Assembly: GCF_900660745.1 (NCBI RefSeq)
Contig: NZ_LR215048.1
Coordinates: forward strand, 992,001 to 1,056,000
DNA length: 64,000 nt
Reading direction: 5' to 3'
Origin: Haploplasma axanthum
GTDB taxonomy: Bacteria; Bacillota_I; Bacilli_A; Acholeplasmatales; Acholeplasmataceae
Within the stretch, counting starts at the first letter, position 1. Each line of letters opens with the position of its first letter. A model generated the notes under the pieces. The model was not told where the DNA came from. It was given only the letters and a program-made list of their open reading frames with translations, and did not search any database. The position numbers and the translations under genes were made by a program. Below, in pieces: positions 8,129-15,268 of the stretch.

Positions 8129-8617
8129 ATGGAAAAACCACAGATTACAATTAAAGATGTTAAAGAAATGCGGATCATTTATATTAGATTTAAAGGTACT
8201 TATTTAGAATTCAGAAAGAACAGTCGTAAACTGTTTGAAAAGCTATTTGACTATGCTAAAAAGAATAACTTAATTATTCCTGAAGTTACAAAAGTTTTAA
8301 CCATATATAATGATAATCCATTTATAACAGATTCGAGAAATCTACGAACAAGTGTTGCTATGACAATTACTGTTGGTGCTGTTTTAGAAGCATCTGATGA
8401 GATTACTGATACAATTATTTCAGGGAAATTTGGAGTAGGAAGTTTTGAACTTAAATTAAATGAATATGGTGATGCATGGCATCATATGTATCATGAGTGG
8501 CTATTTAAAAGTAAAGAAAAAGCGAGAGATTCAGTTCCTTTTGAATTATATGTTACAGAACCGCCTAAGAGTCTAAAAGGAAAGAGTTATACAGACATTT
8601 ATATTCCTATTGAGTAG
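8129..8617 (+). CDS. GyrI-like small-molecule binding domain protein
   Basis: 162 residues. It begins ITIKDVKEMRIIYIRFKGTY and ends FELYVTEPP...YTDIYIPIE, the ordered beta strands of the GyrI/SHS2 effector-binding fold that forms the C-terminal half of many AraC and MerR-type multidrug regulators. The conserved DAWHHMYHEWL helix and an acidic pocket residue are present. GyrI domains bind cationic or aromatic small molecules. Placed directly after a stand-alone AraC HTH domain, it is probably the detached sensor half. Its ribosome-binding site is weak (GTTGAGG), consistent with co-transcription. Confidence 0.8.
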   Translation: MEKPQITIKDVKEMRIIYIRFKGTYLEFRKNSRKLFEKLFDYAKKNNLIIPEVTKVLTIYNDNPFITDSRNLRTSVAMTITVGAVLEASDEITDTIISGKFGVGSFELKLNEYGDAWHHMYHEWLFKSKEKARDSVPFELYVTEPPKSLKGKSYTDIYIPIE

Positions 8618-8681
8618 AGATTATTAATCAGTTCAATAACGTAAGTGTATGAAATAATACGTTTGAATGAGCATTAGATAT
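8618..8681 (+). repeat. Stem-loop plus common core, copy 5
   Basis: An AACGTA/TACGTT inverted repeat (8638-8663) is followed by the core variant TTGAATGAGCATTAGATAT (8663-8681). This is the last copy before the fluoride riboswitch. Confidence 0.4.
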
Positions 8682-8723
8682 GTAAAAACGAGTAAATATT
8701 GGAAATTAAAAATGATTGTTATC

Positions 8724-8752
8724 TTGATAAAATATACACTATATGTTAGAAT
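8724..8752 (+). promoter_or_regulatory. Promoter of the fluoride-responsive transcript
   Basis: A -35 box TTGATA (8724-8729), 17-bp spacer and -10 box TAGAAT (8747-8752) lie immediately upstream of the riboswitch. Confidence 0.7.
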
Positions 8753-8818
8753 TTATATGGGAATGATGTTCTCCCTTGGATTAACCAAAACCGCACGAAA
8801 ATTGCTGATGACGTCTAC
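8753..8818 (+). ncRNA. Fluoride riboswitch (crcB motif)
   Basis: The segment shows the crcB/fluoride aptamer signature: GGGAATGATGTTCTCCC near 8759-8775, an AACC...ACCGC joining region, then GCTGATGACGTCTAC (8804-8818). The pseudoknotted aptamer binds Mg2+-coordinated fluoride. It lies between a good promoter and an intrinsic terminator (8814-8848) and precedes a cation/proton antiporter, one of the gene classes known under this riboswitch. The 3' end of the aptamer overlaps the terminator's 5' arm, so fluoride binding should prevent termination and allow expression. Confidence 0.88.
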
Positions 8819-8848
8819 GCTTATTTTGCGTAGTATGTCTTTTTTTTA
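8812..8848 (+). terminator. Riboswitch-controlled intrinsic terminator
   Basis: A GACGTCTACGC arm pairs with GCGTAGTATGTC, followed by eight T residues. The 5' arm is shared with the fluoride aptamer's 3' end. Confidence 0.8.
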
Positions 8849-8890
8849 TGAAAATGATAATACTTCGCTATAAAAAAATGGAGGTATTAT

Positions 8891-10087
8891 ATGATTCAAA
8901 GTCTTGGACTTATCTTTTTATGTGGCTTACTATTAGGATCTTTATTTAAGAAACTAAAACTCCCTAGTTTAATTGGTATGCTTATTAGTGGTATTGTTAT
9001 TGGACCATATGTTTTAAATTTACTTGATGATAGTATTTTACTAATTGGACCTGATTTAAGAGAATTAGCTTTAATTATTATTTTAACAAGAGCAGGATTA
9101 TCTCTTGATATTGAAGATTTAAAAGTAATTGGAAGACCAGCAGTTTTAATGAGTTTTGTTCCAGCATTGTTTGAAATAGCTGCAACTATTATTTTTGCAC
9201 CATTACTTTTAAATATCACATATATGGAAGCAGCACTCCTTGGTGCTGTGATTGCATCAGCATCACCAGCTGTTATTGTTCCTAGAATGATTAAGCTTAT
9301 GGATGAGGGATATGGTACAAATAGACGTATTCCTCAAATGATTTTAGCAGGTGATTCGGTTGATGATGTGTTTAATATTGTTATTTTTACAATGTTATTA
9401 AGTTTTCATACAACTGGAACAACAAATGCATTACAGTTAGCAAGTGTACCAATTTCAATTATACTGGGTGTGATAGTTGGTATTGTATCGGGGTTTATAT
9501 TATCTATAGTATTTAATAAAATACATATGCATGATTCATATAAAGTGATTATGGTGTTAGGTATTGCTTTTTTAATGGTTTCGTTAGAAAAAGTACTAGA
9601 AGGTCTTGTTCCAATCAGTGGTTTACTTGCTGTTATGGTTCAAGGTATTGTCATTTTTAAGAAACAAAAGGTTGTAGCTGATAGACTTTCAGCAAAGTTT
9701 AATAAACTGTGGACAGGCGCTGAAATCATTCTATTTGTTATGGTAGGAGCAACAGTAAATATTGGTTTTGCAACTAATTACTTATGGCAATCAATCTTAT
9801 TACTGATCATTATTATTTCAATTAGAGCAATTGGTATTTTAGCAACACTTATTGAAACTAATCTAAACGGGAAAGAACGATTCTTTTGTACATTAACAGG
9901 TATTCCAAAAGCAACCGTTCAAGCAGCAATAGGAGGAATACCACTTGCTATGGGACTACAAAGTGGTAATGTCATTTTATCAGTTGCTGTCATTGCTATT
10001 TTAGTTACAGCACCACTTGGAGCATTATTGATTGACTCTACGTACAAAAAAACATTAAAATCTGATAAGTATATTGAAAAAATTTAA
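8891..10087 (+). CDS. CPA-type cation/proton antiporter under fluoride control
   Basis: 398 residues, ATG 8891 after GGAGGTATTAT. The chain is almost entirely membrane helices (about 11-13). Features typical of the CPA1/NhaP Na+/H+ exchanger fold are LPSLIGMLISGIVIGPYVL in the first helices, SASPAVIVPRM in the middle, and DSVDDVFNIVIF, which carries the paired acidic residues of the ion-binding site. The exchanger is in the cytoplasmic membrane. Its position under a fluoride riboswitch suggests it protects against fluoride, either by exporting the anion's counter-ion or by correcting pH and sodium during fluoride stress. Such antiporters recur under this riboswitch, but the transported ion is inference. 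No crcB or EriC gene lies in the window. Confidence 0.88.
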   Translation: MIQSLGLIFLCGLLLGSLFKKLKLPSLIGMLISGIVIGPYVLNLLDDSILLIGPDLRELALIIILTRAGLSLDIEDLKVIGRPAVLMSFVPALFEIAATIIFAPLLLNITYMEAALLGAVIASASPAVIVPRMIKLMDEGYGTNRRIPQMILAGDSVDDVFNIVIFTMLLSFHTTGTTNALQLASVPISIILGVIVGIVSGFILSIVFNKIHMHDSYKVIMVLGIAFLMVSLEKVLEGLVPISGLLAVMVQGIVIFKKQKVVADRLSAKFNKLWTGAEIILFVMVGATVNIGFATNYLWQSILLLIIIISIRAIGILATLIETNLNGKERFFCTLTGIPKATVQAAIGGIPLAMGLQSGNVILSVAVIAILVTAPLGALLIDSTYKKTLKSDKYIEKI

Positions 10088-10128
10088 GAGTTTAGAATGT
10101 AATTAATTAACTAGAAAGAGTGAAAATA

Positions 10129-10812
10129 TTATCTAGTATATTCGCTATTTATTTCTAAGATTTTAAATTCATTCTTATAATAATCAATTATATTTTCGCT
10201 TTTCATTTTACTTAATTCTCTCGATAATGCACTACGATCAACATCTAAGTATTCTGCCATCTCTTCCCTATTAAATGGAAGTAGAAGAATTTTTGATCCG
10301 GTTGTTTTCGCTAATTGATTTAAAAATGTAAGAATTTTATCACGAACTGAAGGCATTGTAAGACAATCATTTCTGTCATGTAATTCTAGTGCACGTTCAG
10401 ATACACTATCAAATAGGTTTATTAAAAAACGTTGATGTAGTGATAGATGATCTGGATAATATGAAAATATATTTGATATTGGAATAGAAATAATATTGAT
10501 ATCTTCAAGTGCATAAATTGACATCGGACATTTTCTATTATTACTGATTGCTGTGAGTAATGCAGTATATCCACCTGGATAATACATTGAAACAATCGTT
10601 TGTTTACCATAAATATTTAATTTTTTACTTTGTGCTACACCACTTAGAATGATGCCAAGATCACTAACAATTTCATTTTCATTGATTAGGATATCACCTT
10701 TCTTATAGTGGATATATGCTGCATTCATAGATTTAATAAGGATATTAATCTCTGTAAGACTCATACCAGAGAATAATTTTGATTTTGTTAAGATTGATAA
10801 ATTATTAATCAT
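10129..10812 (-). CDS. Crp/Fnr family transcription regulator
   Basis: 227 residues. The start at 10812 was chosen because GAAGGAG lies just upstream. A longer ORF from 10842 begins inside the palindrome. The N-terminal cyclic-nucleotide-binding-like beta roll (YKKGDILINENEIVSDLGII, GKQTIVSMYYPGG) lacks the cAMP phosphate-binding R-x-S/T. The C-terminal winged HTH includes FNREEMAEYLDVDRSALSRELSKM. It has no Fnr-type Cys cluster at the N-terminus, so the signal it senses is unknown; Hcp/nitrosative-type relatives share this layout. The gene is divergent from a nitroreductase, its probable target, with a palindrome between them. Confidence 0.85.
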   Translation of the reverse strand: MINNLSILTKSKLFSGMSLTEINILIKSMNAAYIHYKKGDILINENEIVSDLGIILSGVAQSKKLNIYGKQTIVSMYYPGGYTALLTAISNNRKCPMSIYALEDINIISIPISNIFSYYPDHLSLHQRFLINLFDSVSERALELHDRNDCLTMPSVRDKILTFLNQLAKTTGSKILLLPFNREEMAEYLDVDRSALSRELSKMKSENIIDYYKNEFKILEINSEYTR

Positions 10813-10826
10813 AATAGTGCTCCTTC

Positions 10827-10840
10827 GTTGCCTAAGCAAC
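10827..10840. promoter_or_regulatory. Candidate Crp/Fnr operator
   Basis: GTTGC-CTAA-GCAAC is a perfect 14-bp palindrome with the 4-bp centre typical of Crp/Fnr sites. It lies just upstream of the regulator's ribosome-binding site, in the divergent intergenic region, which suggests autoregulation. Confidence 0.5.
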
Positions 10841-10908
10841 ATAAAATATATAATTATTATAATATAATATCAAGTAAAAGAATAGTAAGTATTAAATGAG
10901 GAGAAATT

Positions 10909-11655
10909 ATGAACCAAACTATTAAACTACAATTAAATCATAAATCAATTAGAAAATTTAAAACAGATGCAATTCCACAAGAAATAATTGATACATTAGT
11001 AAGTGTTGCACAACATACAGCAACAAGTAACTATGCACAATCATATTCAATTATTAGTGTTACTGATCCAATTAAGAAAAAAAGATTAGCAGAAATTGGT
11101 TGTCAACCATATATAGAAGATGCTGCACATATATTCATTATGATTGCTGATCAAGCTAGAAATGCTGCAATTGTCAAAGAAGAGTTAGAAGATACAATAA
11201 TTTTTTCTTCATTTGATAAGTTTTTTATTGCAGCAACAGATGCAATTTTAGCAGCTCAAAATATTATCATTGCTGCTGAAAGCCTTGGTATTGGTGGTGT
11301 ACTTTTAGGAAGCATTTTAAATCAAATTGATCAATTAAATGAACTGTTTGAAATACCTAAATTTGCAGTCCCAGTCTTAGGTATTGCACTTGGTTATCCA
11401 GATCAATCACCACAAGCAAAGCCAAGACTACCGAAGCATCTTATTCATTTTGAAAATATATACCCAAAATGGGAGAATATTAGTTTAGAACTTAGTGAAT
11501 ACGATAAAATTGTTACTGATTATTATAGTGCACGATCAACAAATAAAAGAATTGATACTTTTGCAAAAATGATTACTAATTGGAGTTTGAATACCTACCA
11601 AGGAAGGATTAAAATGTTAGAGTATATTCAAAGTAAAGATTTGATTAAGTATTAG
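10909..11655 (+). CDS. NfsA/NfrA-type FMN nitroreductase
   Basis: 248 residues, ATG 10909 after GAGGAGAAATT. The N-terminus HKSIRKFKTDAIPQEIIDTL is the FMN-phosphate-binding HxSxRxF motif of nitroreductases. AAESLGIGGVLLGSI is the second conserved block, and PVLGIALGYPDQSPQAKPRLP is the NADPH-dependent NfsA/FRP-type C-terminal signature. The enzyme reduces nitro-aromatics, flavins or quinones using NAD(P)H and is a cytosolic homodimer. It is divergent from the Crp/Fnr regulator, so it is probably induced by redox or electrophile stress. A bidirectional terminator separates it from the convergent DUF4287 gene. Confidence 0.9.
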   Translation: MNQTIKLQLNHKSIRKFKTDAIPQEIIDTLVSVAQHTATSNYAQSYSIISVTDPIKKKRLAEIGCQPYIEDAAHIFIMIADQARNAAIVKEELEDTIIFSSFDKFFIAATDAILAAQNIIIAAESLGIGGVLLGSILNQIDQLNELFEIPKFAVPVLGIALGYPDQSPQAKPRLPKHLIHFENIYPKWENISLELSEYDKIVTDYYSARSTNKRIDTFAKMITNWSLNTYQGRIKMLEYIQSKDLIKY

Positions 11656-11711
11656 ATTCTATCTGATAATATGTAATGAAGTAAGAATAATTTTAGACCT
11701 AATAGTAAATG

Positions 11712-11755
11712 AAAAATGGCTGTAAGATTTTAACTTCTACAACCATTTTTATTTT
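11712..11755. terminator. Bidirectional terminator
   Basis: AAAATGGCTGTA pairs with TACAACCATTTTT, with A- and T-rich flanks on both sides, between convergent genes. Confidence 0.75.
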
Positions 11756-11758
11756 AAA

Positions 11759-11989
11759 CTATTTAATTGTTGTATGTTTTGTAATAATCCAGTTATTATC
11801 AATAAAATATTTCCATAATGCCATGGCGTGACCTGAACCAAGATCAAATTTTACATTTAACCAAGTCTTAAATTCTGTAGCAGTAATATCAGGTTTTAGT
11901 ATGTTTTCTTTTATAGCAAGTTCTTTGATTTCATCTAATGTTTTACCTGTTTTTTTATGAATAGCATCTAAATAACTTTGAAACGACAT
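11759..11989 (-). CDS. DUF4287 domain protein
   Basis: 76 residues. The start at 11989 follows GAGGTGGTTAAT, which is better supported than the upstream ATG at 12040. The chain MSFQSYLDAIHKKTGKTLDE...LNVKFDLGSGHAMALWKYF matches the small DUF4287 family, whose members carry a helical fold with GHAMALW near the C-terminus. It is cytosolic and its function is unknown; homologues also occur fused to DUF5655. Its promoter lies in the region that also holds operator repeats of the divergent XRE gene, so the two may be co-controlled. Confidence 0.75.
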   Translation of the reverse strand: MSFQSYLDAIHKKTGKTLDEIKELAIKENILKPDITATEFKTWLNVKFDLGSGHAMALWKYFIDNNWIITKHTTIK

Positions 11990-12033
11990 ATTAACCACCT
12001 CTTTTATTTTAAGTATATAAGAATAAATTAGTA

Positions 12034-12156
12034 TTGTCAAATATTTTTTAAAGTAGAATAAGTATGTTTGAAATTAGTATAGATTTTTTATTTTGTCAAA
12101 TATAATTGACAAAGTCTAAATGAGATGTTAAAATATGAATGTCAAATATATACGAC
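12034..12156. promoter_or_regulatory. Three TTGTCAAATAT operator repeats around the XRE promoter
   Basis: Copies at 12034-12044 and 12093-12103, plus TGTCAAATATA at 12140-12150. The middle copy forms the inverted repeat TTTGTCAA-N5-TTGACAAA (about 12092-12113), which covers the -35 TTGACA (12106-12111). The third copy pairs with CGACA just before the start codon. Promoter: TTGACA-17 bp-TAAAAT (12106-12134). The arrangement predicts autorepression by the downstream XRE protein and possible control of the divergent DUF4287 gene. Confidence 0.65.
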
Positions 12157-12168
12157 AAGGGTGATGGA

Positions 12169-12360
12169 ATGATTAATGAAAAATTAAAACAAGCAAGAAT
12201 TGCAAAATCTTTATCCCAAACAGATCTAGCTAATCTTATTGGTGTATCAAGACAAACAATTAATATGATTGAAAATAATGATTACAACCCAACGCTTGCA
12301 TTATGTTTGAAAATATGTAAAGCATTAGACAAGACATTAGATGAGTTATTTTGGAGGTAA
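12169..12360 (+). CDS. Short XRE-family transcription regulator
   Basis: 63 residues from ATG 12169 after GGGTGATGGA; an upstream in-frame ATG at 12139 falls inside an operator repeat. The protein is a single Cro/CI-type HTH: LKQARIAKSLSQTDLANLIG, recognition helix VSRQTINMIENNDYNP, and the tail KALDKTLDELFW. It is a cytosolic DNA-binding regulator. The next gene begins 2 bp after its stop and encodes a polytopic membrane protein, a pairing common in Bacillota in which the regulator represses the membrane partner. Confidence 0.9.
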   Translation: MINEKLKQARIAKSLSQTDLANLIGVSRQTINMIENNDYNPTLALCLKICKALDKTLDELFWR

Positions 12361-12362
12361 GT

Positions 12363-13712
12363 ATGTTTAGTGATGAAAGAATTAATAATAAAATAAGCGA
12401 TATTTTTAAAAATGGAATAATTTATGCAACGTTAGTATCAGTAGTTTTTTTAATTTTAAAGATTATACCAAATCAAATGTTTAAGAATTTAAATTTAGAA
12501 TACATAATCTCAGAATTAGCAATTATTCTTACAGGAGTTATAATTATTCTTGTTGGATGGTATAAGTTTAAGGATAATTTAAATGATGAACGTATTGATG
12601 TAAGTAAGAAGAATTATTATGTTACAGCAGCAAAATTCTTTTTAGGTTTCTCATTATTAGGTTTTGCAATTGCAGTACCCCTACAATTTAATAAAGCTAA
12701 TTTATATTTACCGCTTAATACTCTTTTGATTAACTTAGAGATATTAGGATTTATTTATTTGAATTATATGTTCAAAAGCAATAAAATATATTTCAACTAT
12801 TCTTTCATTGAGAATAAAAAAGATTACTATACTAACGTATTTAAAAATATCTTAAAACTGTTAATATTAGTAGTTAGTATTTATCTTGTATCTTTATTTA
12901 TTGCACTTATAATGTATATAGATACTCAATACTTAGGAAATATCGTACTTGCAATTTTACTTGCAGCAGTATTCTCATTTATATCATTATCGGTTATATA
13001 TTTATACATTTCCTGGATTGAAAGACTTTCTTATTTATCTCTTTTAAAGGGACATAAATACTTGGTTTCACAATTGGTAACAGGAGCGTTTTTGATTCTT
13101 CTAACAATAATTTCCTTTTACTTGGCAGTTAAAATCTTAACAATCGATTCTAACAACACTACAAACCTAGCCGAAAGATTAAATAATTTGATTAATTATA
13201 AAAACTATGTATTATGGATTTCAACGGTTTTAAACTGTATGTTTATAACAACAGTATTATTACAGTTTAAAAATCGAGTAAAAGGAATTAATGCATATAT
13301 AATATTATCTCAAATTGGAGTACTTAAAATTTTATTTACGACACAAATAGCGGTTTTTGATGTTTTTAGAATCCAAGATAACCATAAAATAGTAGAAAAT
13401 ATGATGATAATAAATTATTGGATCAATATTGTTATGAACGTGTTTAATCTAATTGCGACAATACTAATAGTTATATCATTAGTTAATAAGAATAAAGATA
13501 GAAAATTATACTCAATAGTTTTTTTACAACTAGTAGTAGTAATATATCAAATATTTATTAATATAGGAAGAAATCCAAAACAAAGTGAAAGTATATTCTT
13601 TAATGTTCTTTTATTGATAGGAAGTATTATAAGTGTTATTCTTTTTGCATTAATTAAAACTGAGAAAGATGTTTTAATTAGTGAAGAAGATGAACATGTA
13701 ATTAATGGATAA
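12363..13712 (+). CDS. Polytopic membrane protein of an XRE-paired unit
   Basis: 449 residues from ATG 12363, preceded by GGAGG inside the end of the XRE gene. About twelve hydrophobic helices are spread over the whole length (e.g. LAIILTGVIIILVGWY, LVTGAFLILLTIISFYLA), with short loops and no recognised domain. The N-terminal region (ILTGVIIILVGWYKFKD... then TAAKFFLG) resembles the DUF2178/DUF3796-like proteins seen next to short XRE regulators, but this one is much longer. It is co-transcribed with the upstream XRE gene and followed by a good terminator. Function unknown. Confidence 0.65.
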   Translation: MFSDERINNKISDIFKNGIIYATLVSVVFLILKIIPNQMFKNLNLEYIISELAIILTGVIIILVGWYKFKDNLNDERIDVSKKNYYVTAAKFFLGFSLLGFAIAVPLQFNKANLYLPLNTLLINLEILGFIYLNYMFKSNKIYFNYSFIENKKDYYTNVFKNILKLLILVVSIYLVSLFIALIMYIDTQYLGNIVLAILLAAVFSFISLSVIYLYISWIERLSYLSLLKGHKYLVSQLVTGAFLILLTIISFYLAVKILTIDSNNTTNLAERLNNLINYKNYVLWISTVLNCMFITTVLLQFKNRVKGINAYIILSQIGVLKILFTTQIAVFDVFRIQDNHKIVENMMIINYWINIVMNVFNLIATILIVISLVNKNKDRKLYSIVFLQLVVVIYQIFINIGRNPKQSESIFFNVLLLIGSIISVILFALIKTEKDVLISEEDEHVING

Positions 13713-13746
13713 GGATAAAATATCCGAAAATAATTAGCTTGATTGT

Positions 13747-13795
13747 AAAAGTTGTATAAAGATAATTCTGATTATCAAAATATACAACTTTTTTA
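13747..13795 (+). terminator. Intrinsic terminator
   Basis: AAAAGTTGTATA pairs with TATACAACTTTT across a 20-base loop, ending in a T-run. Confidence 0.75.
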
Positions 13796-13837
13796 AAAAA
13801 ATAAATATTTAATATCAATAGTTAAGGAGAATAAAGT

Positions 13838-14530
13838 ATGAATGAAGAGAATAATAGAGTTTTGAAAACAGAAAGAGTTTTAAAACAAATTGATGATTTT
13901 TATAATCCATGGAACGATTACATTGATCGATATATAGTAGAAAAAGATAGAGAAATAATTGAGAATAAAAAATATAATGAGATAAAAAATAAAATATTTT
14001 GGAAAGATAATCATAAGTACAAATTTTCTAATCAGTTTCCTGTACCGATAAACGGTAATTTTTATAAAGCTAAATACTTATTGCTATATTCAAATCCTGG
14101 TACAGAAGAAAATGAAATTGATTTTCAAATGAAGGAAGAGTTAATTAGATGCTTTAACTTAGATAAAGAAAGAGCTAGACTAGTTATTCCAAATGAACAA
14201 TGGCGTAGTTGGTATACAAAAGAATTGGATAGGTTTTATCTAAAGAACAAGTATCGGGAGATTGATATCGATGATTTTCTTAATCAATTTTGTTTTATTA
14301 ATCTTTTTGCATATCCAACATTAAGTAATAGTTTTGATTTTACTGCACTTGAGATTAAACAATTAATGAATCTTGAAACAACGAAATTTGCAAAAAAACT
14401 CGTTGAAATTGGTATAAAGTCAGGAAAAGAAGTTTTAGTTATGAGGATAAATCAGGGTGTATGGAAAATATATAAAGAAAGTAAAAGTACTGAATATCTA
14501 TTTGAAAAACTTGAACTAAAGATAAAATAA
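13838..14530 (+). CDS. Hypothetical protein, possibly UDG-fold
   Basis: 230 residues, ATG 13838 after AAGGAG. I do not recognise it with certainty. It is soluble, Lys/Glu-rich at the N-terminus, and contains KYLLLYSNPGTEENEIDF followed by a basic helix and NQFCFINLFAYPTLSNSFD. The spacing of a NPGxxE-type turn and a later NLFxYPT strand is reminiscent of the uracil-DNA-glycosylase superfamily, but the His of the second motif is not evident, so catalysis cannot be claimed. It is monocistronic, between two terminator-bounded units. Confidence 0.4.
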   Translation: MNEENNRVLKTERVLKQIDDFYNPWNDYIDRYIVEKDREIIENKKYNEIKNKIFWKDNHKYKFSNQFPVPINGNFYKAKYLLLYSNPGTEENEIDFQMKEELIRCFNLDKERARLVIPNEQWRSWYTKELDRFYLKNKYREIDIDDFLNQFCFINLFAYPTLSNSFDFTALEIKQLMNLETTKFAKKLVEIGIKSGKEVLVMRINQGVWKIYKESKSTEYLFEKLELKIK

Positions 14531-14651
14531 TTAAAAAGAATTTCTAGATTTATTGTTAAAACTAAGAATATGATTGACATTTAATAAAAAAAATATAAAA
14601 TTAAATAAAAGAATGTTGTGAAAATATAAATTTAGAAGGGTAGGGGACTTA

Positions 14652-15089
14652 ATGAAGATTAAGAATACAAGAATTGCTATTTGTTTAGTTTTGGCTATTT
14701 TAGGAAGTGTTATACTAAATGCATGTAAGAGTAATAAAGTTAATTTCAAATATGGATCAGGTGAAGTAATTGATATTAAAAAAACTGTTTTAGTAATTGT
14801 TGATGATTCATCTTTAAATAGTATTGAATTTAAGATTGATGAAAAGTATGATGATAAATATTTTGAAACCAAAAGTTTAATAGTAATTGCTTTTAAGACA
14901 GCAACTAATATAAATAATATTTGCAATATCAGTTTAAAAAAACAAGATGGAATTTTAGAAGTTGATGTCAAAGGTAAGATGGGAATTAACGATGTAGTTG
15001 ATGTTTTATTTAAAGTTTTAGAAGTTAGTAGAGAAGATATTAAAGATGTTAAAAGTCTTAATCTTGTTACAAATTTAAATAAGATATAG
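14652..15089 (+). CDS. Small lipoprotein
   Basis: 145 residues. The N-terminal signal peptide KNTRIAICLVLAILGSVILN ends in the lipobox LNAC (Cys at about residue 25), so the protein should be diacylglyceryl-anchored on the outer face of the membrane. The mature part is short with alternating strands (VLVIVDDSSLNSIEFKID, ILEVDVKGKMGINDVVDVLF) and no catalytic motif I recognise. GTAGGGGACTTA precedes the start. A hairpin terminator follows at 15100-15132. Confidence 0.65.
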   Translation: MKIKNTRIAICLVLAILGSVILNACKSNKVNFKYGSGEVIDIKKTVLVIVDDSSLNSIEFKIDEKYDDKYFETKSLIVIAFKTATNINNICNISLKKQDGILEVDVKGKMGINDVVDVLFKVLEVSREDIKDVKSLNLVTNLNKI

Positions 15090-15099
15090 AAGGTTTTAT

Positions 15100-15132
15100 A
15101 AATGGTAAGTATAATGATATTTACCATTTTTT
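15100..15132 (+). terminator. Intrinsic terminator after the lipoprotein gene
   Basis: AATGGTAA pairs with TTTACCATT, followed by a T-run. Confidence 0.7.
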
Positions 15133-15175
15133 ATTAATGTGTTAGTAGTAAAATATATAAATATAGTTTTTTTGG

Positions 15176-15246
15176 TATAATATCTACATTACGTAGATAA
15201 AAGTCTACGCAAAAATCCTGTTTTATTTCTACACTTCTGCGTAGAA
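15176..15246. promoter_or_regulatory. -10 box and two palindromic operators of an XRE gene
   Basis: TATAAT (15176-15181) is followed at once by the palindrome TCTAC-ATTAC-GTAGA (15183-15197), a half-site TCTACGC (15204-15210) and a second palindrome TTCTACAC-TTCT-GCGTAGAA (15227-15246). All share TCTAC/GTAGA arms. Their position downstream of the -10 and ahead of the XRE-membrane gene predicts cooperative autorepression. Confidence 0.65.
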
Positions 15247-15268
15247 TAATATCAAAAGGAGTGATTTC

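Noticed and set aside
8667-8873. ORF running through the fluoride riboswitch
   Set aside because: The DNA is accounted for by the promoter, aptamer and terminator; no ribosome-binding site supports translation.
14531-15127. 198-codon minus-strand ORF opposite the lipoprotein gene
   Set aside because: Hydrophobic, low-complexity shadow of an AT-rich plus-strand gene with a good lipobox; no ribosome-binding site.
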